64,000 bases of DNA from Pseudomonas avellanae BPIC 631 (GTDB lineage: Bacteria > Pseudomonadota > Gammaproteobacteria > Pseudomonadales > Pseudomonadaceae): assembly GCF_000444135.1 (NCBI RefSeq), contig NZ_ATDK01000230.1:1-64000 (forward strand), in the 5' to 3' direction. The translations under genes were made by a program, and so were the position numbers. Shown in pieces: positions 8,621 to 18,551 of the stretch (positions are counted from its first letter, which is position 1; each line of letters opens with the position of its first letter). The notes beneath the pieces are model-generated. The model was not told the DNA's origin, did no database searches, and saw only the letters and a list, made by a program, of their open reading frames with translations.

Positions 8621-10363
8621 TTAAAGGAACAGTCCGGGGCCCGGGCGGGTTCCTTCGGGGAATTTGACGCCGACTTTCTGGATCTTGTTCCCGTCCATCA
8701 CGGCAACGGTCCAAATAGTGCCATTCCATTCAATCTGGTCACCCACCACAGGCTCGCCGCGATTCTTTTGCACGATGAACTGGCTGAGCGGCATTCCGGG
8801 GTCGATGCCGTCGAGTTTCAGGCCGTACAGCGCCGCCACTTCGCCCAGCCGCGCATCGCCTTCGAGTACGAAATCGCCGAAAAAGCGCAGGTCCAGACCG
8901 CGTTGCGGTGCTTGGCTGAACAGTTTGCCCAGCGCTGGAAGGTCGTGTTCGTGGCCGATTACACACAGCAGGTCGCCCACTTCCAGGGTCGTACTGCCAG
9001 ACGGGTGCAGCAGCTGCTGGCCGCGAAACAATGCGGCAATACGTGTGCCTTCCGGCATCTTCAATTCGCGCAGCGCCGCACCGATGCACCATTTTTCAGC
9101 GCCCAGCCGGTAAACGAACAGCTCCCATTCGCTGGTGACATGCACCTCCAGCGCGGCGCGGGAAATAGGCGCGGGGTCTGGCGGAACCGTCACTTTCAGC
9201 AGCTTGGCCATCCACGGCAGGCTGGTGCCTTGCAGCAGCAGCGAAACCAGCACGATGAAGAAGGCCAGGTTGAAATACAGTTGCGCGTTGGGCAGCCCGG
9301 CCATCAGCGGGAACACCGCCAGAATGATCGGGACCGCCCCACGCAGGCCGACCCAGGCAATGAACGCCTTTTCGCGACCATGAAACGCCTTGAACGGCAG
9401 CAGGCCGACCATCACCGACAACGGGCGTGCGACCAGAATCATCCACAGCGCCAGGCCCAGCGCCGGTATCGCAATCGGCAGCAGGTCGTGCGGTGTGACC
9501 AGCAGGCCCAACACCAGAAACATGCCGATCTGCGCCAGCCAGGCCATCCCGTCGAGCATGTGCAGAATGCCGTGGCGGCTGCGGATCGGCCGGTTACCGA
9601 GCACCAGGCCGCACAGGTACACCGCAAGAAAACCGCTGCCATGAATGGCGTTGGTCAGGGCAAAGATCGCCAGCCCCCCCGCGATGACCAGAATCGGGTA
9701 CAGCCCGGCGGCCAGATTGATGCGGTTGACCAGTTGCAGCAAAATCCAGCCGCCACCCAGGCCGATGAAACTGCCGATACCGAATTCCTGAATCAGGTGC
9801 CCCAGCAGGCCCCAGTGCAGGCCGGTCTGGCCACTGGCGAGCATACCGATCAGGGTCACGGTCAAGAACACCGCCATGGGATCATTACTGCCCGATTCGA
9901 TCTCAAGGCTTGCGGTGACACGCTCGTTCAGGCCTTTGCCGCCGAGCAGCGAGAACACCGCTGCGGCGTCTGTCGAACCGACGATGGCGCCGATCAGCAG
10001 GCCCTGAATAAGGCTCAGGTTGAACAGCCACGCGGCGACCATGCCGGTCAATACAGTGGTGATCAACACGCCTACCGTTGCCAGCGACAAGGCCGGCCAC
10101 AGCGCTACCCGAAAACTGGCCACCCGCGTTCGCAGGCCGCCGTCGAGCAGGATGACGGCCAGCGCGAGGTTGCCGACCAGGTAGGCGGTAGCGTAGTTAT
10201 CGAAGATGATCCCGCCGCCATCCACGCCCGCCACCATGCCCACGGCCAGAATGATAACCAGAATAGGAATGCCGAGGCGCGATGAGAGAGAACTGACCAG
10301 GATGCTTGCGGCTACCAGCAACGCGCCGATCAGGAACAGGCTGTTGATGGTGGTGGCGTCCAA
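8621..10363 (-). CDS. nhaP2: K+/H+ antiporter NhaP2 (CvrA), CPA1 family
   Basis: A 580-residue protein with about 12-13 membrane segments (opening [20 protein letters not shown]). The CPA1 antiporter core includes the conserved acidic stretches [18 protein letters not shown] and [17 protein letters not shown]. After the membrane part come a TrkA-C/RCK-type regulatory domain ([19 protein letters not shown]) and a CorC/HlyC-like C-terminal domain ([15 protein letters not shown]). This is the layout of NhaP2. It exports K+ (or Na+) in exchange for protons at the inner membrane. I chose the TTG at 10363, with GGAG nine bases upstream, because the transporter core begins right there. The open reading frame extends to 10465 but the extra 34 residues look non-coding. 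Confidence 0.9.
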   Translation of the reverse strand: MDATTINSLFLIGALLVAASILVSSLSSRLGIPILVIILAVGMVAGVDGGGIIFDNYATAYLVGNLALAVILLDGGLRTRVASFRVALWPALSLATVGVLITTVLTGMVAAWLFNLSLIQGLLIGAIVGSTDAAAVFSLLGGKGLNERVTASLEIESGSNDPMAVFLTVTLIGMLASGQTGLHWGLLGHLIQEFGIGSFIGLGGGWILLQLVNRINLAAGLYPILVIAGGLAIFALTNAIHGSGFLAVYLCGLVLGNRPIRSRHGILHMLDGMAWLAQIGMFLVLGLLVTPHDLLPIAIPALGLALWMILVARPLSVMVGLLPFKAFHGREKAFIAWVGLRGAVPIILAVFPLMAGLPNAQLYFNLAFFIVLVSLLLQGTSLPWMAKLLKVTVPPDPAPISRAALEVHVTSEWELFVYRLGAEKWCIGAALRELKMPEGTRIAALFRGQQLLHPSGSTTLEVGDLLCVIGHEHDLPALGKLFSQAPQRGLDLRFFGDFVLEGDARLGEVAALYGLKLDGIDPGMPLSQFIVQKNRGEPVVGDQIEWNGTIWTVAVMDGNKIQKVGVKFPEGTRPGPGLFL

Positions 10364-10607
10364 GGGCGGTACTCCATACAAAACGAAAGTGAAGCGAAAA
10401 GCGGAAAAGTGACCATGCAGTCCGCGTGCCAAGGGATTTAACCTGTTGAATTGCTTGGCTGTCAAAGTGCAATTTCAAGTCTGGGGCAGATGAAGCTCTC
10501 CGGCACACGTGATTCGCGACCATGAGTCGTTACTGAATATATATACACCGCAGGCCAAACGCTCTAAGTCCTAACGTCTGTGCTCCACCCCTCAGAGAGT
10601 TTTCATC

Positions 10608-13600
10608 ATGGACGAAGATGATTTTGCAAAAGGCTCGGTTACCGACGAACAGTTTTGGGCGCGTGTCCGGGAGAACTTTTCGGTGAGCGATTACTTTCGG
10701 CTGAACAGGATCAGCCTGAAGTCGCCTGCAGCCCAGGCCAGCGAAGATGTGAAGCGCGAATGCCTGGCGAAGTGGGACGTGGAGCTCGAGCCGGACGAAA
10801 CACTGATCGCGACCCTGTTCCTTGAGGACCCGAGTGCCTATCCGGCACCGCAACGGGCCAATGTCGTGCACGCCATGACATTGACCCAGGCGCTGCTGCG
10901 TAACTGGCAACAAAAGGGCAACGGCGACTGGTTCGATCACCTCGGGCATCTGCTGGCTCATCGTGACGGCGGTTTCAACTGTCAGGTCGTTGACGAAAAA
11001 CTGCCGACTTATGACTGCATTGCATATGAGGCTGTCTACCGGAAAACTGACCCCCAGCACTACGGCTCGACTACCCAACTTGCCATCACTGCCGAGGCAT
11101 TCAAGCAATACATCTGGGATCATAATCTGCAATCAGGCTATCTCGCCTACCTGAAGCAGTTCTGGCAGGCGCACGCCAAAGACTACAACCTTATGCTCAA
11201 GGCCGGATTGTTCAAGGCGGCCTGGCTACAAGCCGACGAACAGACTCTCAAGGCCGAGCACAAGGCCATGATCCTGGAGGCGCTCGGCTTGCCTGGCGAT
11301 CGGGGCTGGAAAGAACTGAGCTTCGACGATTTTGTCGCCGCCCCGGTTTCCACTCGCGTGACGATTTCCGAATTGCGGGTGCATGGTTACAGCGCGGTCG
11401 ACATCATGGTCATACGCAGTGCCGATTCGCCGACTGTACTGCTCTATATACCCGGTAACTCGTCGCCCATTCATACCTTCAAAAACGCCGACGCACTCAA
11501 GGACTGGGTCGCGCTGATGTGCAGGGATCCGGGCAAGCGCCGTTCTTTCGAGGGGCATTTCAGCGCTGCAGATGATGTCGATGGTTTTTTCTACAGCGGT
11601 GTTGCCACTGCGCTGCGAGGCTTTGCGGTCTATCCGAAGCTGCTGGATTCCGCGACCGGTGCCTGGAACCCCCGCAAACTGGTGCAGTTCGGCGAGCCTT
11701 TGCATCCGTGGCCGTTTTCGCACTTCAAGGATCGGGTCAAGGCGAAGTCAGAAACCGATGCGCTGCAAAAAATTCGCAGCCATGACGACTATTGGAAAGA
11801 AGAAGTCAGCAGTGGCTTGAGCGAGTGCGTGTCTGTCCTGGGAGGCGTCTCCATCGTCTTTCCCGAACTTATGCCGGTGATTGCGGGGCTGTCTCTTGCG
11901 CTGGTAGGACTTGGCGTCGACGCGGCAGTGAATGGTCGCACGCTCGAAGAGCGCCAGGCAGGGCTTGGGCGGATTGCTTTCGGCGTATTGAATGCGTTGC
12001 CGATCCTTGCCGAGGAGGGCGCTGCGGTCGAGGCAGGAGTTGAAACGGGGCTGGTTGACGACGCGGGTGGCGGCTATGAGGTTTCTGGCCCATCTACAAT
12101 CGACCCTGCTATAGAGGTCGAGCCGGTTCCTGTTTTCAGGGAAGAACCTCCAGCCTTGCGCTCGCTCAATCCAAAAATGCGTCGCCTGTTGCGTGCTCTC
12201 CAGGTGCCTCAAGAATTACCGGGCCTGGCACCGGGCGAAGTGGCGGGTATCTATCCGCTTGAAGGCAGAAGCTACATCGAGTTGCATGATCGTACCTTCC
12301 GGGTGGAGTGGGTGCCGCAGGAAAAGCAGTACCGAATTCGCACGGCCTCGGACCCGCGAGCCTGGGGCCCCTATGTGAAGACTATCGACACCGGCTATTG
12401 GGATCTGGACCTCAAGCCGGGGTTGCGCGGCGGGGAGAGCTTCGATGGGTCGCAGTTGCCGCCTGCCAGCGAGGCAGAAATTGCCTCAATGTCGGTTGTG
12501 GCTGGCGAGCCTGCAATCGAGGTGCAGCGCTGGGCACCCAAAGTGCAGGTCGAGTTGCCTCTGGATCAGATCATGATCGAGGAAGTCCTGAGCCAGGAAA
12601 AAGGAACGGTCGTAGAGAAATACTTCATTCAGATTGGAGGCAGCAGGAAGAGCGTCTATTACGATGCCGATATCCTGTGCTGGAGAACTGACCAGTCTTC
12701 AAGCGGGCTCGTCTGGCTGGACCGCAACGGGGGCTGGAACAGCGGGTCTGAGGATGCATTCAGAAAGGTAAGGGCAAAACTGCCACAGAGCCGCCGCTTC
12801 GAAATCTATGCCTTCCCTCGCGTGCCCAGGATTCCTGCAGATGCCGAGCCCGTCAGCCGTGTGGTTCATCATATATGGCTGGGCGAACGAATGCCGGGCA
12901 ATAACCTGCTGGAAAAGATGCTCGACAACATGCGAACCAGTCCGGACTTGCGCTTCGAGCTGCATATCGATATCAACCACCCGACGGCCCATCGGCAGTT
13001 AGTGGATTACTTTAGCGAACATTCGCAAATGCAGATTTCCAGACTCAAGGAAGAAGCGTTTTTCCCCTCATTCTTGAATGGAGAAAATGGCGAGGCGTTC
13101 AACTATTTCATGCATTCGGATAATCGTAATTATGCTGCTGCTTCGGACGTTCTACGTTACCGGCTGATCGACGAGTATGGCGGCATTTATCTTGATTGCG
13201 ATGACACCATTGATGTTTCTTTCGCTGGCGCGCCATTAAAAGCCGGGCCCAATGATGTATTACTGGGAAGGCGTCTGGAGGCGAAGCAATTGAGCTACAC
13301 CGGGCCAGGTAACAGCCATTTCGCCAGCCGCCCGAACAACCCGGTTCTGAAGAGGTTCCTGAAAGAAATAAACACCCGCTTTCAGAATGAAAAGCAGACC
13401 AACAACGCGTTTTTCAGCACGCGTAGACCCTTCATTGATCGCAGCAGTGAAGCCTTGCGAAGCGCTTCGAAAGACAGAATGACGCCCTACATGACGCGCA
13501 TTTCAGACCTGACCGGTCCCAAACTCATGTCAGACGTCTTGAGAAAACTGCGACCTGACTATTTTGATCTGCTGGAGCGTTCCTACTTACCGGTTGATGA

Positions 13601-13706
13601 AGTCCTGTCCGTGTTGTACATCGAACACCTGAACGAGGCCGTGGACTTTTATTTTCCCTTCAAGAGAGTCGCGAAAATCTCGTCAGGCTCTGAGAACGGT
13701 TGGTAA
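10608..13706 (+). CDS. dermonecrotic-type toxin with TcdA/TcdB-like glycosyltransferase domain
   Basis: This 1032-residue protein has no signal peptide. Residues 1 to about 450 are the toxin body found in pseudomonad 'dermonecrotic toxin' (DUF6543) proteins. It ends in two hydrophobic helices (GGVSIVFPELMPVIAGLSLA), likely for membrane insertion. A linker module (GIYPLEGRSYIELHDRTFRV ... GLRGGESFDGS) sits near residue 545. The C-terminus from about 745 is a sugar transferase of the large clostridial toxin type: VVHHIWLGERMPGNN, then SDVLRYRLIDEYGGIYLDCD, where D-x-D (about residue 862) would bind metal and UDP-sugar, and the upstream Arg matches the family. Such enzymes glycosylate host small GTPases; the target here is unknown. 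The next gene has the same body and a different C-terminus. No immunity gene is adjacent. The start ATG has GAGAG eight bases upstream. Confidence 0.8.
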   Translation: MDEDDFAKGSVTDEQFWARVRENFSVSDYFRLNRISLKSPAAQASEDVKRECLAKWDVELEPDETLIATLFLEDPSAYPAPQRANVVHAMTLTQALLRNWQQKGNGDWFDHLGHLLAHRDGGFNCQVVDEKLPTYDCIAYEAVYRKTDPQHYGSTTQLAITAEAFKQYIWDHNLQSGYLAYLKQFWQAHAKDYNLMLKAGLFKAAWLQADEQTLKAEHKAMILEALGLPGDRGWKELSFDDFVAAPVSTRVTISELRVHGYSAVDIMVIRSADSPTVLLYIPGNSSPIHTFKNADALKDWVALMCRDPGKRRSFEGHFSAADDVDGFFYSGVATALRGFAVYPKLLDSATGAWNPRKLVQFGEPLHPWPFSHFKDRVKAKSETDALQKIRSHDDYWKEEVSSGLSECVSVLGGVSIVFPELMPVIAGLSLALVGLGVDAAVNGRTLEERQAGLGRIAFGVLNALPILAEEGAAVEAGVETGLVDDAGGGYEVSGPSTIDPAIEVEPVPVFREEPPALRSLNPKMRRLLRALQVPQELPGLAPGEVAGIYPLEGRSYIELHDRTFRVEWVPQEKQYRIRTASDPRAWGPYVKTIDTGYWDLDLKPGLRGGESFDGSQLPPASEAEIASMSVVAGEPAIEVQRWAPKVQVELPLDQIMIEEVLSQEKGTVVEKYFIQIGGSRKSVYYDADILCWRTDQSSSGLVWLDRNGGWNSGSEDAFRKVRAKLPQSRRFEIYAFPRVPRIPADAEPVSRVVHHIWLGERMPGNNLLEKMLDNMRTSPDLRFELHIDINHPTAHRQLVDYFSEHSQMQISRLKEEAFFPSFLNGENGEAFNYFMHSDNRNYAAASDVLRYRLIDEYGGIYLDCDDTIDVSFAGAPLKAGPNDVLLGRRLEAKQLSYTGPGNSHFASRPNNPVLKRFLKEINTRFQNEKQTNNAFFSTRRPFIDRSSEALRSASKDRMTPYMTRISDLTGPKLMSDVLRKLRPDYFDLLERSYLPVDEVLSVLYIEHLNEAVDFYFPFKRVAKISSGSENGW

Positions 13707-13850
13707 CGGATACTGTTTACATCGGCTCGGCTCTTTCGCCAGACGGGCGGTTTGCTGAATAAGGACCACATGTAACGCTATAGATAGTTAGTGCCACACT
13801 TGTATCAATGGGTGACTACATGCATGACTTCTCTCATACAGGAAGACGTC

Positions 13851-16469
13851 ATGACATCCACACCTTCGATAGCCCATATACCTGATCAGCAACTGCTGCG
13901 TGAACGCGCGCGGCAGTTTTTTCTCGATTATCCCGATCTGCACGGTCTGGCCTCCAGCGTAGCCAGCAAGATCATGCTTCGGCACACGAAAAAGGTGTTC
14001 AACCCTGACAAGGTCTACTGGCATCGTTTCGGCAGCGCAAGCAGCAGTCCGCGCACATTTACCGGCTGGCAGCATTCCGGCAAACCGTTGCAGTCGATGA
14101 CATTGATCGAACTGCTCATGCAGAATTTCAGTGCCCACGACCAGGAGGCCAGTGACGAGCTGTCTCTTTACGGCGGTTTCTACACCGATGGTCCTGATCA
14201 CGAGTTTTTCGACGAGCGCAATGAAGTGCCAATGTTGCCTCAAGATGTACTCAAGGACATGTGGACGCTCGACTTCAGCACTTTGTACACCCGACGCATG
14301 GACCGCTTCTGGAGCGCGCACAGTGAAAACTTCTGCATTCTGGCCAAGGCGCACTATCTGGTGGCAGCCGCTAATTGCTTGCGCAAGGGCCAGCTTTCGT
14401 CAGACGATTTCAAACACGTCACGTGCATCGTTACCGCTGATCCCTCGCAGGCTCCAACGCTGAATAACTTGCGCAACTCGCGCCCGTCAATGCCCGGCCT
14501 TTCGGTGCATATGCTGGACATCAATGGCATCAAGGCTCATGACATCCTGCGCATCGTTATCGCCGGTGGGCGGGAGGTGATTTACTGCCCCGACGCAGAG
14601 CAGCCCTTTCGGGTGTTCGACAACGAACGCGCTGTTTACAACTGGCTCAAGGGCCAGTTCACGAGCGAACAGGCGGGCAAGGCGCTGACAGGCCATTTCC
14701 TGCGTGGCGAGGCGACACGAACACAAGACAGTGCCAGGTTTTCTCGCGGGGTCAGCGATTTGCTCGCGCACGACTGGCGTGCTGACGTTCGGCTCATCAA
14801 TCAATCCCAGGCGCCCATTGTGGGTGATCCCTTCACTTACCTGCGTGACATCGCTCGTCAGGTAATGACTGCTGACGCACATCAATTGCTGACCTCCAAT
14901 GCCGATCTGCGTAAACAGATGTGGATCGGTTATCTGAGCGCGTTCATGCAGGTTTTTGGCGGGCTCGCCCCGCTGGGCTGGCCAATCGCCTTGACGCTGG
15001 TTGGCGCAAGCCTTGCCAATATCGGGTTGAACATCGATCAGGCGGTCAATGGCAAGACCCCGGCGCAACGCCGGGCTGGTGTGTTGGGCGCCATTCTCAA
15101 CACCCTCTACCTGCTCTTTAATCTGCCGCTGTTGATGTCCATTCGGGCCACGCCCGAGCCTACGTCGTTAGCGCGGGCGGACGTCGTGTCACTCTCCGGT
15201 GAAGTTGTGCAGAGCGGCGCCCCTGTCGATCCACTGGAAAACATTGAAGGCAACCTGCTGCTGGACAGCCTCACGCCTTCAGCCGAAGAAGGTAGGTTTC
15301 GTGGCATTTACTCGGTGGGCAAGGGCGAAACCTGGATCAAGATTGCGCAGTTGCCGTATCGCGTGATGTTCAATGAACAGCAGCAATGCTGGTTTATCGT
15401 CAACCCGGACAATCCTTTTGCGTTCATCGACAGCAGGTCTGTACGTCTGAGTGCTGACGGGGAGTGGACGTTGATGAAACCACTCGGCTTGCAGGGCGGC
15501 TCGCCCATGGATGGGCAGGTTCCTTCGACCAGCGCATCTGCCCCGACAGGCAAACCTTACGCAACGGTGCGATCGACGTTTTGGGACAGGTATCTGCAAA
15601 CGGACATGTTCAACGAGCAGGACTATGCAGAAACAGCCCTGACTCGTCAGAAAGAGGCCATGGCGATCTGGGAGCCAACCCCGGAGGATGTTCTGGAGTC
15701 TGATTCTTCGCCGGAAGGCGATGAGGTGTACAAAGACCCTTGGCATGGCAAGCATCGGGTGTTCAAGGTCGGTCAGGACGAGTATTACGGCAGAAATATC
15801 ATGCTCTATACCCAGAATGACTCGGAGTTCAATCGGTTCCTGCGTACGGGCGAGAGCAACAGGGTCAATCAGGTACGACTCATCGAGCACCTCGCCGAGG
15901 ACATTCATGTGGTGGGGTACAACAATGATGTCGAGTTGTATCGGGGTGGCAGCGGCGAGCGGGGCACTTCGGGAGCTGTATTTCGCAGTGGGAAGATCAA
16001 GGTCGGCGATGTGCTGGTCAATACCGATATCACTTCGTTCAGCGAAAACCCCTATGTGGTCAGCGCCTTCGCCAGCAGTCGGGCCGGGGCGCCGGTTAGT
16101 GCCATGATTGGGCCGGTAACGTTCGATGACACATCGGTGGTCTTCATTTTGCCCAAAGGTCGATATTTGAGGGCCACCCCGATTGCGCCCTTTTCAGCGT
16201 CACCCGAGGAGGCGGAGTCGATCTTTCTGCCCGGCTGCTATTTCAAGGTCGAGAGCATCGAAGAGGTAGTCGGCGAGTTTTACCGCATTATGAAAATCCA
16301 GATGCAAGAGGTTGACCGCCCGGCTCAAGGACGGCCACTTTACGATTTGCGTACAGGCGAACCTTTCAGTCGAGAGCACTACGCACTCAAGTTAGGGGCG
16401 GAAGCCAAGGTACTGGTCGACCGGTTTTTTCCACAGAACCCGGTCACTGATCTGTTCAGTCCTCACTGA
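13851..16469 (+). CDS. dermonecrotic-type toxin with C-terminal ADP-ribosyltransferase domain
   Basis: The 872-residue protein is a paralogue in layout of the toxin just upstream: the same kind of N-terminal body, a hydrophobic pair around residues 365-425 (FGGLAPLGWPIALTLVGASL), then the linker module (GIYSVGKGETWIKIAQLPYR ... LGLQGGSPMDG). The last 200 residues differ and carry the R-S-E pattern of arginine-type ADP-ribosyltransferases: ELYRGGSGE (Arg near 695), TSFSENPYVVSAFA (near 727) and an ExE motif in EEAESIFLPGCYFKV (near 787). It would move ADP-ribose from NAD+ to a host protein; the substrate cannot be read. Of several in-frame starts, ATG 13851 has AGGAA six bases upstream, better than 13791. 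About 145 bases separate it from the first toxin, so cotranscription is possible. Confidence 0.8.
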   Translation: MTSTPSIAHIPDQQLLRERARQFFLDYPDLHGLASSVASKIMLRHTKKVFNPDKVYWHRFGSASSSPRTFTGWQHSGKPLQSMTLIELLMQNFSAHDQEASDELSLYGGFYTDGPDHEFFDERNEVPMLPQDVLKDMWTLDFSTLYTRRMDRFWSAHSENFCILAKAHYLVAAANCLRKGQLSSDDFKHVTCIVTADPSQAPTLNNLRNSRPSMPGLSVHMLDINGIKAHDILRIVIAGGREVIYCPDAEQPFRVFDNERAVYNWLKGQFTSEQAGKALTGHFLRGEATRTQDSARFSRGVSDLLAHDWRADVRLINQSQAPIVGDPFTYLRDIARQVMTADAHQLLTSNADLRKQMWIGYLSAFMQVFGGLAPLGWPIALTLVGASLANIGLNIDQAVNGKTPAQRRAGVLGAILNTLYLLFNLPLLMSIRATPEPTSLARADVVSLSGEVVQSGAPVDPLENIEGNLLLDSLTPSAEEGRFRGIYSVGKGETWIKIAQLPYRVMFNEQQQCWFIVNPDNPFAFIDSRSVRLSADGEWTLMKPLGLQGGSPMDGQVPSTSASAPTGKPYATVRSTFWDRYLQTDMFNEQDYAETALTRQKEAMAIWEPTPEDVLESDSSPEGDEVYKDPWHGKHRVFKVGQDEYYGRNIMLYTQNDSEFNRFLRTGESNRVNQVRLIEHLAEDIHVVGYNNDVELYRGGSGERGTSGAVFRSGKIKVGDVLVNTDITSFSENPYVVSAFASSRAGAPVSAMIGPVTFDDTSVVFILPKGRYLRATPIAPFSASPEEAESIFLPGCYFKVESIEEVVGEFYRIMKIQMQEVDRPAQGRPLYDLRTGEPFSREHYALKLGAEAKVLVDRFFPQNPVTDLFSPH

Positions 16470-16491
16470 TCAAGCGCTAGCCAGTTTTTCA

Positions 16492-18294
16492 TCAGAACCA
16501 GTCATCGCGCATTGCCAGACAGGTGTCATCGCGGTTTTCCAGAATCGCCAGTTCGTGATGGCAGCCCGGTACTTCCCACGTCAGGAAGTACCGGGCAGCT
16601 TGCAACTTGCCCTGATAAAAATCACTGTCCGCCGAATTACCCTTGCCCAGGCCTTCCTCGGCGCGGATCGCCTGTTCCAGCCAGCGCCAGCCTATTACCG
16701 TGTGACCGAATGCCTTGAGGTACAGCGCCGAGTTGGCCAGTGTGCTGGTGATCCTGCCCTGCGCCAGATCGCCCAGCAGCCCCAGAGTGACAGCCTGCAA
16801 GCTAGCAACCAATTGCTCCAGAGGTTGGCGCAATTCAACGAGTGACGCGTGAGCCTGCGCGCGCTCGCAGGTGCTGGCGATCAGGCGCAGCAGTTGCTTG
16901 AGACCGGTGCCGCCGTTCTGCGCCAGCTTGCGCCCGAGCAGGTCCAGTGACTGGATGCCGTGAGTGCCTTCATGAATCGGATTGAGCCGGTTGTCGCGGT
17001 AGTACTGCTCAACGGGGTACTCGCGGGTGTAACCATGACCGCCGAGCACCTGAATCGCCAGTTCATTGGCCTTGAGGCAGAATTCCGAAGGCCAGGATTT
17101 GACAACGGGGGTCAGCAGGTCCAGCAGTTCATGGGCGTGCTTGCGGACGTCTTCTGTTTCCCCGGTCTGGGTGTCGTCGAACAGCCGTGAGGCATACAGG
17201 CACAGGTCGAATGCGCCCTCTACGTAAGCCTTCTGGGTCAGCAACATGCGTCGCACGTCAGCGTGCTGAATGATCGGCACGGGCGTGCTCTCGGGGCTTT
17301 TGCTGTCGGGCAGGCGACCCTGAGGTCGATCCCGGGCGTAATCCAGCGAATACAGATAGCCCGAGTAGCCCAACATGACAGCGCCCAGGCCAACGCCAAT
17401 ACGCGCTTCATTCATCATCTGGAACATGTACGTCAGGCCGTGATGCGGCTTGCCAACCAGATAGCCGACACACTCACCGTTATCGCCGAAATTCAGCGCT
17501 GTAGAGGTCGTGCCTTTCCAGCCCATCTTGTGAAACAGCCCGGCAAGCAGCACATCATTGCGCTTGCCTAAGCTGCCGTCGTCGTTGACCAGAAACTTGG
17601 GCACGATGAACAGTGAGATGCCTTTGACGCCACCTGGCGCATCCGGCAGTTTCGCCAGCACCAGGTGGACGATATTTTCCGACAGCGAATGATCGCCCCC
17701 GGAAATGAATATCTTGTTGCCGCGCAGCCGGTACGTGCCGTCATCGGCCGGTTCGGCGCGTGTGCGGATGTCTGACAATGATGAACCCGCATGGGGCTCG
17801 GTCAGCGCCATGGTGCCGAAAAAGCGTCCCTCGATCATCGGTTGTAGAAAGCGCTGCTTCTGCTCGTCACTGCCAAAACTTTCGATCAGGTTTGCGGCGC
17901 CCATGGTCAGAAACGGATAGGACGTGGTCCCGACGTTGGCGGCCTGAAAGTGGGCAAAGCAGGCTTGCGACAGCAGGGTAGGCAACTGCATGCCACCCAC
18001 GTCGAAATCACGCGATGCGTTGAGAAAGCCCGCCGCGATAAACGCGTCCACTGCAGGCTTGACCTCCGGGATCAGAATCGCCTCGCCATTTTCATAGCGC
18101 GGTTCGTTTTCGTCAGCCTTGCGGTTATGCGGTGCAAAGTACTTTTCCGCGATGACGCGCGCCGTCCCCAGCGCTGCATCGAAGGTTTCCCGCGAATGCT
18201 CGGCAAAGCGCTCGCGACGCGTCAGACCTTCGGCGTCCAGCACTTCATACAGCTCGAAAGCCAGGTTTCGGGAACTGAGCAGCGACTCGGACAT
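16492..18294 (-). CDS. acyl-CoA dehydrogenase family protein
   Basis: A 600-residue FAD enzyme with the acyl-CoA dehydrogenase fold: MALTEPHAGSSLSDIRTRAE is the FAD/substrate signature, NKIFISGGDHSL follows, and QVLGGHGYTREYPVEQYYRD is the C-terminal family motif. About 600 residues, with a C-terminal extension, is longer than simple short-chain enzymes (about 380) and resembles the 3-methylmercaptopropionyl-CoA dehydrogenase (DmdC)/PA-type branch. Specificity cannot be told from sequence. It is convergent with the upstream toxin gene, only 22 bases away, and stands alone on its strand. Confidence 0.88.
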   Translation of the reverse strand: MSESLLSSRNLAFELYEVLDAEGLTRRERFAEHSRETFDAALGTARVIAEKYFAPHNRKADENEPRYENGEAILIPEVKPAVDAFIAAGFLNASRDFDVGGMQLPTLLSQACFAHFQAANVGTTSYPFLTMGAANLIESFGSDEQKQRFLQPMIEGRFFGTMALTEPHAGSSLSDIRTRAEPADDGTYRLRGNKIFISGGDHSLSENIVHLVLAKLPDAPGGVKGISLFIVPKFLVNDDGSLGKRNDVLLAGLFHKMGWKGTTSTALNFGDNGECVGYLVGKPHHGLTYMFQMMNEARIGVGLGAVMLGYSGYLYSLDYARDRPQGRLPDSKSPESTPVPIIQHADVRRMLLTQKAYVEGAFDLCLYASRLFDDTQTGETEDVRKHAHELLDLLTPVVKSWPSEFCLKANELAIQVLGGHGYTREYPVEQYYRDNRLNPIHEGTHGIQSLDLLGRKLAQNGGTGLKQLLRLIASTCERAQAHASLVELRQPLEQLVASLQAVTLGLLGDLAQGRITSTLANSALYLKAFGHTVIGWRWLEQAIRAEEGLGKGNSADSDFYQGKLQAARYFLTWEVPGCHHELAILENRDDTCLAMRDDWF

Positions 18295-18450
18295 GATGGC
18301 GTACCTGTTCTTGGAATAGGCTCAGTCTAGGTTGCGTCGTGGGAAGAGGGTAGCAAGATTGATGAGGGTGATAGGCGAGCGTCGGAGAGAGGTATTGCTG
18401 TGAATAAAAACGGCACGCCGACACGGAGCGTCGCACGATAGTTGAGATTA

Positions 18451-18512
18451 TCGTTCCTCACGCTCCAGCGTAGGAATGCCTTGCGTGACGCTCCGCGTCA
18501 CAAATCTGCGCC
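18451..18512. repeat. REP-like intergenic repeat, copy A
   Basis: A stretch of 62 bases made of two neighbouring palindromes (GTTCC...GGAA and CGTGACGCTCCGCGTCACA). It is nearly identical to 33583-33642, apart from a two-base indel and a few substitutions. It lies between putA and the acyl-CoA dehydrogenase gene. Confidence 0.8.
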
Positions 18513-18551
18513 ACGCTGGGGACTCAATATCAGTCCCCAGCTCCTATCGCA

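Noticed and set aside
6573..8624. 683-aa open frame on the plus strand
   Set aside because: It is antisense to mscK and very rich in Gln, Arg and Ala, the usual shadow of a GC-rich gene. There is no domain and no ribosome site.
8606..10285. 559-aa open frame on the plus strand
   Set aside because: It is antisense to nhaP2 with His/Gln/Arg-rich low-complexity translation and no recognisable domain.
10466..10607. hrp box (HrpL promoter) before the first large toxin
   Set aside because: No GGAACC ... CCAC arrangement was found here or before 13851 or 56394, so type III control is not supported by sequence.
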